The notes under the pieces: model-generated | What the model saw: only the letters and a program-made list of their open reading frames with translations | Database searches by the model: none | What the model was told of the DNA's origin: nothing | DNA from: Flavobacteriia bacterium | GTDB taxonomy: Bacteria; Bacteroidota; Bacteroidia; Flavobacteriales; Schleiferiaceae | Direction of reading: 5' to 3' | NCBI GenBank assembly: GCA_013373425.1 | Contig: JABXHW010000043.1 | Location: forward strand, 1 to 56,141 | Length of the DNA stretch: 56,141 nt | In this document: positions 15,982 to 24,060 of the stretch, one piece after another | How positions within the stretch are numbered: the first letter of the stretch is position 1 | Layout: each line of letters begins with the position of its first letter | Translations under genes and position numbers: made by a program

Positions 15982-17768
15982 TGACTAAGATTTTTACATC
16001 GATTTGTCTCCTTTTTTCGGTCATCACCTTCGCTCAACAAGAAGTGATTGGGGTACCGGGATTTCGTCCACAAACCGCTTCGGCTGTGATGATGAAAACA
16101 GGGGATACAATCACACTTCCTTTTCGAGACGACTTTAGTTCAGCTTCGAATGTACCTTCACCCGCAAGATGGGTGGATTCAAAGGCGCACATCAATAATA
16201 CCTTCCCGATTGACCAGCGCAGTAGAGGCGTGGCCACTCTCGATGGCCTTGATGAAGGAGGGAAGGCCTATAATCTCGACCGACCAAATTTGGATTCGAT
16301 CACCGATGTACTCACTTCTAAGTATATCAATCTTTCCGGTGCAAACTCTCCATATTTAGTGTTCTCCTATCAACAAGGCGGATGGGGTGAGTCTCCTGAA
16401 TCGGGTGACAGCTTGTTCGTTGATTTTTGGAATGTGGACAGCTCAGCATGGGAGCGAGTTTGGAGCGTCAATGGCGGGGGGATTCAAAACCAATGGGACT
16501 GGGCCGCTATACCCGCCACGAATCCCAAATGGTTAAAGAACGGTTTCAGATTTCGATTGGGAATCTATGGCGCTCCGCATGGAGGATATGATGTTTGGAA
16601 CATCGACTACCTGTCTATGGAGGTAGGACGTACACCAGCAGACACGGTAATTTCAGATCCATCTATCACCAAGCCACACCCAAGTTTACTGCAGAACTTC
16701 CGATTAGTGCCATGGTTCCACATGAGTTCAGCATCCTTTCAGAACCAACTGGAGTTCGACTATCGTAGAAATGGACCTGTTCCTAGCGGTGGATGGTCGC
16801 TCAACTTAGGTAAGTATAGGCTCTTTCAAGATGGCAATTTGGTTGCCTCAGACCTAACCGTTCCAGTAGTTACAAACTTGAATCACAATGTAGACCTAAG
16901 CTTTACAGTGAATTATGACCCGAGCACAATTGTAACTCCAACGGCGAGTACAGAGCTTGAAATGGTTACATGGTTTGATGGAGAGGCAGTGGGTGTTCGG
17001 AGCAACGATACGGTCTACTACCAACAAACCTTCGATAACGATTACGCTATTGATGATGGTTCTGCGGAGCGTGTTTATGGCCTGACAGATGCTGATTCAT
17101 ACTTGCTTTATCAATTCCAACCTCTCGTATCTGACACATTAAAAGGCTTCAAGATTTTCTTTGGTCAAGCTGATGAGGACATCACCCAAACGCCATTCAA
17201 GCTAGTGGTGTATTCGTTCCAGAATGGCGCTCCTGGGAGCATCATTTATGAAAGCGACAGTGCCTATGCGCCTTACTTTGTTGGAGGGAATAATCAGTTT
17301 GGATATTACCCATTAGATACTTCGGGATTGTGGATCAACGGTACGGTTTACATTGGATTGAAGCAATTGAGCGCAACACCATTAACTGTCGGGTTGGATA
17401 GAAATACAGAGGGAGGAGCAACAACCATTGTTTATGGCGATGGGCTGAACTGGTATCCTTCGCAGGAAGTGGGTGCGCTCATGCTGCGTCCGTATTTTAA
17501 GTATCAGCCTTCTGATTTGTCTTCACCAGAGATGGCCTTAAGCGATGCTGTACTTTATCCAAATCCTGCAGAAGATTGGATTCGATTTGACGGTTTAGAG
17601 AAAGAATCATCCGTTGAGGTGATCGATCTTTCTGGAAAAGTGATGCTTCTTCAAGAAGGCGTAACTTCAGAGACTACAATTGATATTTCGAGCTTGCTTT
17701 CAGGTTTCTACATCGTTCGTTGGAGCAATGATGTAGCTTCAGGTATAGAGAAGATTTTGATACGATAA
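15981..17768 (+). CDS. Secreted protein with T9SS type A sorting domain
   Basis: 595 aa with signal peptide (MTKIFTSICLLFSVITFAQQ) and a C-terminal T9SS sorting domain from about residue 525: YPNPAEDWIRFDG, then VEVIDLSGKVML, and ISSLLSGFYIVRW near the end. The central part is beta-rich and aromatic (repeated YxVWN, FxIFFGQ), with segments such as FRDDFSSASNVPSPARW that recall adhesin or lectin-like jelly-roll regions, but no catalytic motif is recognised. It would cross the outer membrane by T9SS, of which PorQ is encoded at 4308. Its ATG shares the last base of the PASTA gene's TAA, so the two are co-translated. Substrate or binding target unknown. Confidence 0.85.
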   Translation: MTKIFTSICLLFSVITFAQQEVIGVPGFRPQTASAVMMKTGDTITLPFRDDFSSASNVPSPARWVDSKAHINNTFPIDQRSRGVATLDGLDEGGKAYNLDRPNLDSITDVLTSKYINLSGANSPYLVFSYQQGGWGESPESGDSLFVDFWNVDSSAWERVWSVNGGGIQNQWDWAAIPATNPKWLKNGFRFRLGIYGAPHGGYDVWNIDYLSMEVGRTPADTVISDPSITKPHPSLLQNFRLVPWFHMSSASFQNQLEFDYRRNGPVPSGGWSLNLGKYRLFQDGNLVASDLTVPVVTNLNHNVDLSFTVNYDPSTIVTPTASTELEMVTWFDGEAVGVRSNDTVYYQQTFDNDYAIDDGSAERVYGLTDADSYLLYQFQPLVSDTLKGFKIFFGQADEDITQTPFKLVVYSFQNGAPGSIIYESDSAYAPYFVGGNNQFGYYPLDTSGLWINGTVYIGLKQLSATPLTVGLDRNTEGGATTIVYGDGLNWYPSQEVGALMLRPYFKYQPSDLSSPEMALSDAVLYPNPAEDWIRFDGLEKESSVEVIDLSGKVMLLQEGVTSETTIDISSLLSGFYIVRWSNDVASGIEKILIR

Positions 17769-17769
17769 G

Positions 17770-18813
17770 ATGCTAGACGAGCACAAAGCAGACCCTTCTT
17801 CGGAAGAGGAGAATGACGACTTATTCGAACATTACCGCTTCGAAGCAGACCCAGGGCAAAAGCCACTTCGGGTAGATAAGTTTCTGAATAATTTCATGAT
17901 TAACACCTCCCGCAACAAGATTCAGAGTGCTGCGGAACAAGGCGCTGTTCGCGTTAATGATGAGGTTGTAAAGAGCAACTATAAGGTAAAGCCTGGTGAT
18001 ATTATCACAGTTGTACTCACTTACCCTCCTCAAGAAATTGAGCTTGTTGCAGAAGATATTCCTCTGGATGTTCGCTATCAAGATGAGGAAGTAATGGTGA
18101 TTCACAAGGAAGCCGGTATGGTCGTGCATCCTGGTTATGGTAATCATAACGGAACGCTTGTGAATGCGCTCATGTACTTGATTGATAACCTGCCAACTGC
18201 CAATGGTGAACGTCGCCCTGGACTCGTTCATCGTCTTGATAAGAATACATCTGGAATTATGGTAGTGGCCTTGACAGAAAGCTCACTTGGCAATTTGGCC
18301 AAGCAGTTTTTCGATCGCACTACGGATAGGGAGTACATCGCAATTGTGTGGGGTGAGGTAGCCGAAGAAGAAGGCACTATCACTGGACACATTGGAAGAA
18401 GCCTAAAGAACCGAAAGGTTATGACTGTCTTCCCAGAAGGTGAGTATGGTAAGCATGCTGTTACGCATTATAAGGTGATAGAGCGATTGGGTTATGTAAC
18501 CGTAGTAAGCTGTAAGCTTGAAACGGGGAGAACTCACCAGATTCGCGCCCACTTTCAGCACATCGGTCACCCCTTGTTCAACGATCCCGAGTACGGTGGA
18601 GATAAGGTGTTGAAGGGAACCCTATTTACAAAGTACAAGCAGTTCGTTCAGAACTGTTTTGAAGCTTGTCCGAGACACGCTCTTCACGCAAAACGTTTGG
18701 CTTTCGACCATCCTGTAACAGGAGAGCGTAAAGAATTTGACAGTGTTATTCCCGAGGATATGCAGACGGTTATTGACAAGTTTCGTGTTTACACGCAATC
18801 GCGACACGACTAG
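17770..18813 (+). CDS. rluD: RluD-family 23S rRNA pseudouridine synthase
   Basis: Isomerises uridines to pseudouridine in large-subunit rRNA. An S4 RNA-binding domain (about 30-95, RVDKFLNNFMINTSRNKIQ) precedes the RluA catalytic domain with HRLDKNTSGIMV (catalytic Asp about residue 156), TDREYIAIVWG and ETGRTHQIRAHFQHIGHPL. The exact site cannot be told from the sequence, though the S4-plus-RluA layout fits RluD. An acidic N-terminal tail of about 30 residues is typical of Bacteroidota. It starts 1 bp after the T9SS-cargo gene, giving a three-gene unit with the PASTA gene. Confidence 0.92.
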   Translation: MLDEHKADPSSEEENDDLFEHYRFEADPGQKPLRVDKFLNNFMINTSRNKIQSAAEQGAVRVNDEVVKSNYKVKPGDIITVVLTYPPQEIELVAEDIPLDVRYQDEEVMVIHKEAGMVVHPGYGNHNGTLVNALMYLIDNLPTANGERRPGLVHRLDKNTSGIMVVALTESSLGNLAKQFFDRTTDREYIAIVWGEVAEEEGTITGHIGRSLKNRKVMTVFPEGEYGKHAVTHYKVIERLGYVTVVSCKLETGRTHQIRAHFQHIGHPLFNDPEYGGDKVLKGTLFTKYKQFVQNCFEACPRHALHAKRLAFDHPVTGERKEFDSVIPEDMQTVIDKFRVYTQSRHD

Positions 18814-18869
18814 GCTCATTTGTGACGGTGAACACCGATGGTCCTTCGTCTGTTATGTATTTTAGTAGT

Positions 18870-19940
18870 ATGAAGAAATACGTCGTTATCTCATTGATTT
18901 TAGCAGGAGTAATTGCTTGTCAGCCTGATCAATTGGAAGAGCTTCCAATGCCAGGTCCAGATGTGACGTATATCGATTTTCCAAAGCCTGATAATTTTCC
19001 CGTACCTGAACTTCCTGCCGACAATCCACTTACCGAAGAAGGAGTCGAGCTTGGCAGACATTTGTTTTATGAAGTCCGATTATCGGGAGATAATACCTTG
19101 GCATGCGCAGGATGCCATCTACAGGATCAAGGTTTTTCAGATTTCAATGCCACTAGTGTAGGTATTGATGGGATTAGTGGAACAAAGAATGCTATGGCCA
19201 TTTTCAATCTAGCCTGGCAAGAGCACTTCTTCTGGGACGGTAGATCTCCGAGTCTTGAGCACCAAGCCGCCCTTCCAGTTGAAGACCCGATAGAAATGCA
19301 TACCACCTGGCCTGAAGCGCTTGCAAAGCTGGAGCAAGACAGTTTGTATCAGGCCTTGTTCGCCGCTGCCTTTGGTCCAAACTCCATCACCAGAGAGAAT
19401 GCCACTAAGGCCATTGCGCAATTCGAACGTATGCTGGTGAGTGCAGACTCCAAATTCGACGCATGGCAACGAGGTGATTATCAATTCACGCAGGAGGAGG
19501 CGCTAGGCTATAATATCTTCAACAGCGAGCGAGGCGACTGTTTCCATTGTCATGGCGATATCAATACAGGAAATACTTTCGGAGCATTCGGAACACTGCA
19601 GTTCACAAACAATGGATTGGACTCCAACTTAACTCCGGGCTCAGGTCGGGAAGGGGTTACAGGTGATAGTTTAGACAGAGCAAAGTTTAAGATTCCTTCA
19701 CTTCGAAATGTGGAATATACTTTCCCTTATATGCACGACGGACGCTTTCAAACACTCTTTGATGTTGTTGAGTTTTACAACACTGGTGGGTTCCCGTCGT
19801 ACACAATTGATCCAAACATGAAAGCAGCGGGAGTAGGAAGAAATTGGACTCCGGCGGAGAAAGCGGCATTGATTGCATTCATGCGCACGTTGAGTGATCC
19901 CAATTTTGTTACGAACCCGGCATTCTCGGATCCTTTCTAA
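18870..19940 (+). CDS. Di-haem cytochrome c peroxidase (MauG/CcpA family) lipoprotein
   Basis: Reduces hydrogen peroxide in the periplasm, or acts as a MauG-like oxidase. Start 18870 gives a lipoprotein signal (MKKYVVISLILAGVIAC, lipid-modified Cys17); ATG 18822 would add 16 residues before the signal and is rejected. Two haem c sites are visible: CAGCH (79-83) and CFHCH (224-228), with PSLRNVEYTFPYMHDGRFQTL and an FFWDGRSPSLEHQ segment between haems typical of the family. A TATTTTAG box lies 4 bp before the ATG. 56 bp separate it from rluD. Electron donor not encoded nearby. Confidence 0.9.
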   Translation: MKKYVVISLILAGVIACQPDQLEELPMPGPDVTYIDFPKPDNFPVPELPADNPLTEEGVELGRHLFYEVRLSGDNTLACAGCHLQDQGFSDFNATSVGIDGISGTKNAMAIFNLAWQEHFFWDGRSPSLEHQAALPVEDPIEMHTTWPEALAKLEQDSLYQALFAAAFGPNSITRENATKAIAQFERMLVSADSKFDAWQRGDYQFTQEEALGYNIFNSERGDCFHCHGDINTGNTFGAFGTLQFTNNGLDSNLTPGSGREGVTGDSLDRAKFKIPSLRNVEYTFPYMHDGRFQTLFDVVEFYNTGGFPSYTIDPNMKAAGVGRNWTPAEKAALIAFMRTLSDPNFVTNPAFSDPF

Positions 19941-20009
19941 GTTCTTTCTGGTGGGGGATTCTGGGACTAGAATGAGCTTTCTGGTACAGAAGAGTTTTTT
20001 GGTTTGTGG

Positions 20010-20106
20010 CTCGGGGCCGCCTCCGGCCACCCTCCGACGCAAAGTTCCGAATTCCATCCCGGTTACCCGTAAAGTAGACGTTTGTAAACGGCTAGTTTTG
20101 AACAGG
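20010..20106 (+). repeat. 97-bp direct repeat, copy 1
   Basis: 93 of 97 bases match copy 2 at 20283-20379 in the same orientation. The differences are two transition changes mid-repeat and two bases near the 3' end. Inside are a GC-rich hairpin GGCCG-cctc-CGGCC (20015-20028) and a second short inverted repeat CGTTTGTAAACG. Base composition of the first half (very GC-rich) differs from neighbouring intergenic DNA. No terminal inverted repeats or transposase. Confidence 0.85.
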
Positions 20107-20282
20107 CTATTGGCTATGCGATTTGCAAGGAGGAGAGTCGAAGCCTGAGAAGAAAGGAAATAAATACTGTCATGGAGTAGGGAGCTAGCCTAGTTAATAC
20201 GCTAAACCCGCATAAGGTTTGGGATTGGAGAAAGCGTAGAGATATCGAGGAGTGCTAGTGGGTGTGAGAATTGAGGTTGTTC

Positions 20283-20379
20283 CTCGGGGCCGCCTCCGGC
20301 CACCCTCCGACGCAAAGTTCCGAATTCCATCCCGGCTATCCGTAAAGTAGACGTTTGTAAACGGCTAGTTTTCCACAGG
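20283..20379 (+). repeat. 97-bp direct repeat, copy 2
   Basis: Second copy, offset 273 bp from the first. On the reverse strand both copies encode the same open peptide stretch containing EFGTLRRRVAGGGPE, but the frame has no consistent start or length in the two places, so a protein is unlikely. It ends 42 bp before the terminator of the acyl-CoA ligase gene. Confidence 0.85.
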
Positions 20380-20420
20380 GTAGGAAGTGAGAAGATCATC
20401 GGGTTTAAGAGGTGCCTTCG

Positions 20421-20459
20421 AATAAAAAAGCCTCGCAATCGGTCGTGACTGCGAGGCTT
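20421..20459 (-). terminator. Terminator of the acyl-CoA ligase operon
   Basis: Perfect 10-bp stem AAGCCTCGCA/TGCGAGGCTT (20428-20437 with 20450-20459). On the minus strand it is followed by a T-run (20429-20421). It lies 21 bp after the stop of the ligase. Confidence 0.9.
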
Positions 20460-20480
20460 GTGATTTCTTCTAGTACAAAT

Positions 20481-22262
20481 TTACGAGCGAGGTGGGTGAC
20501 CATATATGTTCTCGTAAAGTGCGGCGTACTTCGCAATGATAGGCTTACGACGTAAGCTCAGTTTTGGAGTAAGTTCGCCTCCTTCAACGCTCCAAGGTTC
20601 AGGAGTGAGTTCGAATTTCTTTACCTGTTCCCATTTGCCATAGCGCTGGTTGACGTCATTGATATCCCTTTCAATTCGCTCCTTAACTCTGTCGAGTTTG
20701 ATGGCTTCCGCATCTCCCGGATAGTCAATTTCCTTTCTTGCGCACCAATCTTTCAAGAAGGCAAAATCTGGTTGAACAAAGGCAGCTGGGTGTTTCTCAC
20801 CGTCCCCGATAACCATGATTTGCTCAATGAATCTCGACTCTTTGAATGAGTTCTCCATGATCTGTGGGGCTACATATTTACCTCCACTTGTTTTGAACAT
20901 CTCCTTCTTTCGGTCGGTGATTTTGAGATACTGACCTTCAACTATTTCACCGATGTCGCCCGTGTGGAACCATCCGTCTTTATCCAAGACTTCAGCTGTC
21001 TTCTCAGGCTGATTGTAATAGCCCATCATGATGTTCGGGCCTTTAGCCAGGATTTCACCGTCCTCAGCAATCTTCACTTCACAGCCTTCGATGGGTCGAC
21101 CAACAGTTCCGATACGAGTGCCATCGTCCAGCGGACAGTTAACGCTGATAACAGGCGATGTCTCAGTGAGGCCATACCCTTCCTGGATGTTGATATCTGC
21201 CGCAAGGAAGATTCTCGCCAATTTCGGATTCAGTGCAGCGGATCCTGAAGCAATGGCTTTTACATTTCCTCCAAGTGCTTCTTGCCACTTGCTGAAGATC
21301 AGCTTTCGGGCAATTTTTAGCTTGAAGTTGTACCAGCCGCTTCGACCGTTAATGGTGTATTTTTCTCCGACAGAAACAGCCCAAAAGAAGAGGCCTTTCT
21401 TGATGCCGGTAAGCTCTGCGCCTTTGCCCATGATGCGGTCGTAGACTTTCTCTAGAAGTCGAGGGACAGCTGTGAAGATGATTGGCTTTACTTCTCGAAT
21501 GTTATCTCCGATGGTGTCTAGAGATTCAGCATAGTAAATCGGAACACTCTTGTAGGCATAGAGGTAAATGAGCATTCTTTCAAAGATGTGACAAAGTGGT
21601 AAGAAGCTGATTGCCCTTCCTTCTACATCAACAGGTAAACGACTTTCACAATTGAGAACATTGCTAACGATGTTCCAGTGACTCAACATTACGCCTTTAG
21701 GTTTTCCAGTAGTTCCAGAAGTGTAAATAAGCGTTGCCAAATCTTCTTTCTTGACCGCCGCTTTGCGCTTTTCAATTTCGTCCGACTTCGGATTGTTTTT
21801 TCCGAGTTCGAGAACCTCTTTCCAGTTTGGAACGCCAGCTTCATCATCAAAAATGAATACTTCCTTGAGCGTTGGGCAATCTGGCTGAACTCGCTTCACC
21901 TTGTCGTAGAGTTCCTTGTTACTCACGAAGCACATCTTCACAGAAGCGTCGTTGAAGATATAGGTGTAGTCTTCTTCAGAAGCAGTAGGATACATCGGAA
22001 CGTCGATGGCGCCAGCTTGAAGGATGCCAATGTCCATGATATTCCATTCGTATCTGTTGTTGGCGCTGATGAGAGCAACTTTATCTCCAGGCTCAATTCC
22101 CTTTTCGATTAAAGCTGAGGAAATATGACTGGCATTGTCGACGTATTCTTGCGTGCTGATTTTAATCCAGTTTCCATTCACCTTGGTGGCAATGGCGTCG
22201 GATAAAGGCTTGTTGGCAAGTTGATAATGAGGTACGTCAAACAGGCGTTCCGGTTTATTCAT
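20481..22262 (-). CDS. Long-chain fatty acid--CoA ligase
   Basis: Activates fatty acids to acyl-CoA via an acyl-adenylate. ANL-superfamily motifs are in order: P-loop LIYTSGTTGKPKGVML (about 176-191), the gate region VEGRAISFLPLCHIFER, YGLTETSPVIS, WFHTGDIGE and ITDRKKEMFKTSGGKYVAP with the catalytic Lys region near the C-terminus. The 593 aa and the KKGLFFWAVSVGEKY segment fit the bacterial long-chain Faa1/FadD15 type. Its start overlaps the amidohydrolase stop by 8 bp, and it ends with a strong terminator. Could feed acyl-CoA bound by the ACBP at 6046; that link is inference. Confidence 0.93.
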   Translation of the reverse strand: MNKPERLFDVPHYQLANKPLSDAIATKVNGNWIKISTQEYVDNASHISSALIEKGIEPGDKVALISANNRYEWNIMDIGILQAGAIDVPMYPTASEEDYTYIFNDASVKMCFVSNKELYDKVKRVQPDCPTLKEVFIFDDEAGVPNWKEVLELGKNNPKSDEIEKRKAAVKKEDLATLIYTSGTTGKPKGVMLSHWNIVSNVLNCESRLPVDVEGRAISFLPLCHIFERMLIYLYAYKSVPIYYAESLDTIGDNIREVKPIIFTAVPRLLEKVYDRIMGKGAELTGIKKGLFFWAVSVGEKYTINGRSGWYNFKLKIARKLIFSKWQEALGGNVKAIASGSAALNPKLARIFLAADINIQEGYGLTETSPVISVNCPLDDGTRIGTVGRPIEGCEVKIAEDGEILAKGPNIMMGYYNQPEKTAEVLDKDGWFHTGDIGEIVEGQYLKITDRKKEMFKTSGGKYVAPQIMENSFKESRFIEQIMVIGDGEKHPAAFVQPDFAFLKDWCARKEIDYPGDAEAIKLDRVKERIERDINDVNQRYGKWEQVKKFELTPEPWSVEGGELTPKLSLRRKPIIAKYAALYENIYGHPPRS

Positions 22263-23940
22263 GACTATGCATTTGTTCGTTTGTGAAAACTACTTCACCT
22301 CCAATGACAGTGAAGAGCACCTTAGCTTGAAGAATCTCCTCCTCAGGGCAGTGCAATAGGTCCGTATCTAAAATAGTAAAGTCAGCCCATTTTCCTCGCT
22401 CTATTGAGCCTTTTTCATCTTCTTCGAAATTCGAGTATGCTGCCCAGATGGTCATTCCGCGCAATGCATCTTCTCTCGAAAGAGCATTTTCCATCTGAAA
22501 TCCATCATCCGGATAACCCTCATGGTCTTTACGAACAACCGCAGCATAGAAAGTGTTCAGCGGGTCGATACCTTCAACAGGAAAATCAGTGCCTAGTGGG
22601 AGAGCGTCGGAATTGTTAAGGAGATCTTGATAAGCATAAGCGTGGTGAATTCGCTCTTCACCTAATCGCTCATCTGCCCAGTACATATCACTTGTGGCAT
22701 GGGTAGGTTGAACACTTGGAATGATGCCATACGCTGTAAATCGACTTAAATCTTCGGGTGAAACTACCTGTGCATGCTCAATTCTCCATCGGAAAGGATT
22801 TCCTGTGTAATCCATGTTTCGCGCAACTTCGCTTAATGCATCATTGTAAATATCCAAGATGAGGTGATTCGCACTATCCCCAATGGCATGCGTGTTCATT
22901 TGGAACCCTGCTGCAGCCAACCTTCGCGCTGATTCTCTGAAATGCTCCTCAGTACTCAATATCAAACCATAATTGTCGGAATCGTCGTGGTAAGGCTGAC
23001 GTAGACATGCACCTCTAGAGCCAAGAGCTCCATCACCATAGAATTTGAAACTGCGGACATTCAGGCGGTCGGTTTTGTACGGACCATTGCTCAGATAATA
23101 CTCGAGCCAATCAGGATGATCGCTCACCATGGCGTACAAGCGCATTTTTAGCATTGCTGCTTGCTGCAAAGAATCGATAAAGTCAATCATTGGCTTACTC
23201 AAGCCCGCATCATCGATTGTGGTTAACCCCACGGCAAAACAGTTTTGTTCCGCTTGAAGCAACGCGTTTGCCAGTTGTGAGTTTGAAATCTCAGGAATTT
23301 GAATGAGAGAAGTAGCATTGTCGATTAGGACTCCTGTAGGTCGACCAGCTTCTACAAGAACAAGCCCGCCATCAATAGTTGTTTCAGCAGTGATATGTGC
23401 GAGTTGTAGAGCTGCATCGTTGGCAATTACCGCGTGGCCGTCGATTCGTGTCAGGACTACAGGTAGATTTGGAAAGGCTTCATTCAGTGCTTTGTTGGTG
23501 GGGAACTCTGATCCCTCGCCCCAATCGTTCTGGTCCCAACCTCTGCCAGTGATGAAGTTGAAATTCGGATGAGCTTCAATGAAAAGTTTGGTTTGAGAAA
23601 CGACTTCTTCCCAGGATTTGGTGCCTATCAAATTCACACTTTGAAGCCCCTTGGCATACCCAACAAAATGTGCATGGGCATCGATGAAACCAGCGTATAA
23701 GTATGCCCCCTTTAAGTCTATGGTGTCGTTAGCTACCCATTGGAAGTCAGATCCCTTGTGAAAATCAGAAATCTTTCCAGCCATTGTCGCAATGGAATAC
23801 CCTTCAACAGTACTGTCGGGTGTAACGAGTGTGGCGTTGGTAAAGACGTATTGCTTTCGATTGTTGTCAGAAGGACCGGAATCGCAAGCAGTCAGAACGA
23901 CTGCCATGGCGAGGGAAGTGAGAATGTAGGCTCTTTTCAT
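22255..23940 (-). CDS. Amidohydrolase lipoprotein (YtcJ-like, Amidohydrolase 3 family)
   Basis: Metal-dependent hydrolase anchored as a lipoprotein: start 23940 gives MKRAYILTSLAMAVVLTAC with modified Cys19. Metal-site motifs of the YtcJ group are present: FIDAHAHFVGY, GRGWDQNDW, RIDGHAVIAN, MNTHAIGDSANH, EHAQVV and a GTDFPVEGIDPLN segment carrying the last metal Asp. Substrates of this family include amides and cyclic imides; the specific one is unknown. The frame stays open to 24012, but that would place 24 residues before the signal peptide. A TATCTTCA box lies 4 bp before the ATG. Co-translated with the acyl-CoA ligase by 8-bp overlap. Confidence 0.88.
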   Translation of the reverse strand: MKRAYILTSLAMAVVLTACDSGPSDNNRKQYVFTNATLVTPDSTVEGYSIATMAGKISDFHKGSDFQWVANDTIDLKGAYLYAGFIDAHAHFVGYAKGLQSVNLIGTKSWEEVVSQTKLFIEAHPNFNFITGRGWDQNDWGEGSEFPTNKALNEAFPNLPVVLTRIDGHAVIANDAALQLAHITAETTIDGGLVLVEAGRPTGVLIDNATSLIQIPEISNSQLANALLQAEQNCFAVGLTTIDDAGLSKPMIDFIDSLQQAAMLKMRLYAMVSDHPDWLEYYLSNGPYKTDRLNVRSFKFYGDGALGSRGACLRQPYHDDSDNYGLILSTEEHFRESARRLAAAGFQMNTHAIGDSANHLILDIYNDALSEVARNMDYTGNPFRWRIEHAQVVSPEDLSRFTAYGIIPSVQPTHATSDMYWADERLGEERIHHAYAYQDLLNNSDALPLGTDFPVEGIDPLNTFYAAVVRKDHEGYPDDGFQMENALSREDALRGMTIWAAYSNFEEDEKGSIERGKWADFTILDTDLLHCPEEEILQAKVLFTVIGGEVVFTNEQMHSHE

Positions 23941-23944
23941 AGTG

Positions 23945-23952
23945 TGAAGATA
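23945..23952 (-). promoter_or_regulatory. Candidate -7 box of the amidohydrolase gene
   Basis: TATCTTCA on the minus strand followed by CACT and the ATG at 23940. Same 4-bp spacing as at pyrE, 38252 and 45014. Two bases differ from TAnnTTTG, so weaker alone than as part of the series. Confidence 0.35.
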
Positions 23953-24026
23953 GCGATTGTGGTTCCTCCAAAGGAATGTTGAAAAACAGAGAAGCGCAAT
24001 CGTATGGAACATCCCGCCAATATGCC

Positions 24027-24034
24027 TACTTTTG
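24027..24034 (+). promoter_or_regulatory. Candidate -7 box of purL
   Basis: TACTTTTG is an exact TAnnTTTG match followed by CA, 26 bp before the purL ATG. No TTG at the right upstream distance. Confidence 0.5.
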
Positions 24035-24060
24035 CAGTCTATTCGTAAAGCCTTTTACAC

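Larger units (their letters stand above)
19941..20480. other. 540-bp gene-free region between convergent genes
   Basis: Lies between the ends of the peroxidase gene (+) and the acyl-CoA ligase gene (-). It contains two direct copies of a 97-bp repeat (20010 and 20283) and one terminator for the minus-strand gene. Several open frames cross it on both strands, but none has family similarity, sensible composition or a start context, and the longest ones just read through the repeats. The 176 bp between the copies hold nothing I recognise. Confidence 0.7.

Noticed and set aside
19698-20057. Minus-strand open frame of 119 codons crossing the peroxidase end and repeat copy 1
   Set aside because: Most of it is antisense to the peroxidase gene, and the rest is repeat sequence.
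20010-20379. CRISPR array from the repeated 97-bp units
   Set aside because: Only two copies, too long and 176 bp apart, with no cas genes.
20202-20438. Minus-strand open frame of 78 codons through repeat copy 2
   Set aside because: Shares a peptide with copy 1 only because the DNA repeats; no start context, no recognisable family.
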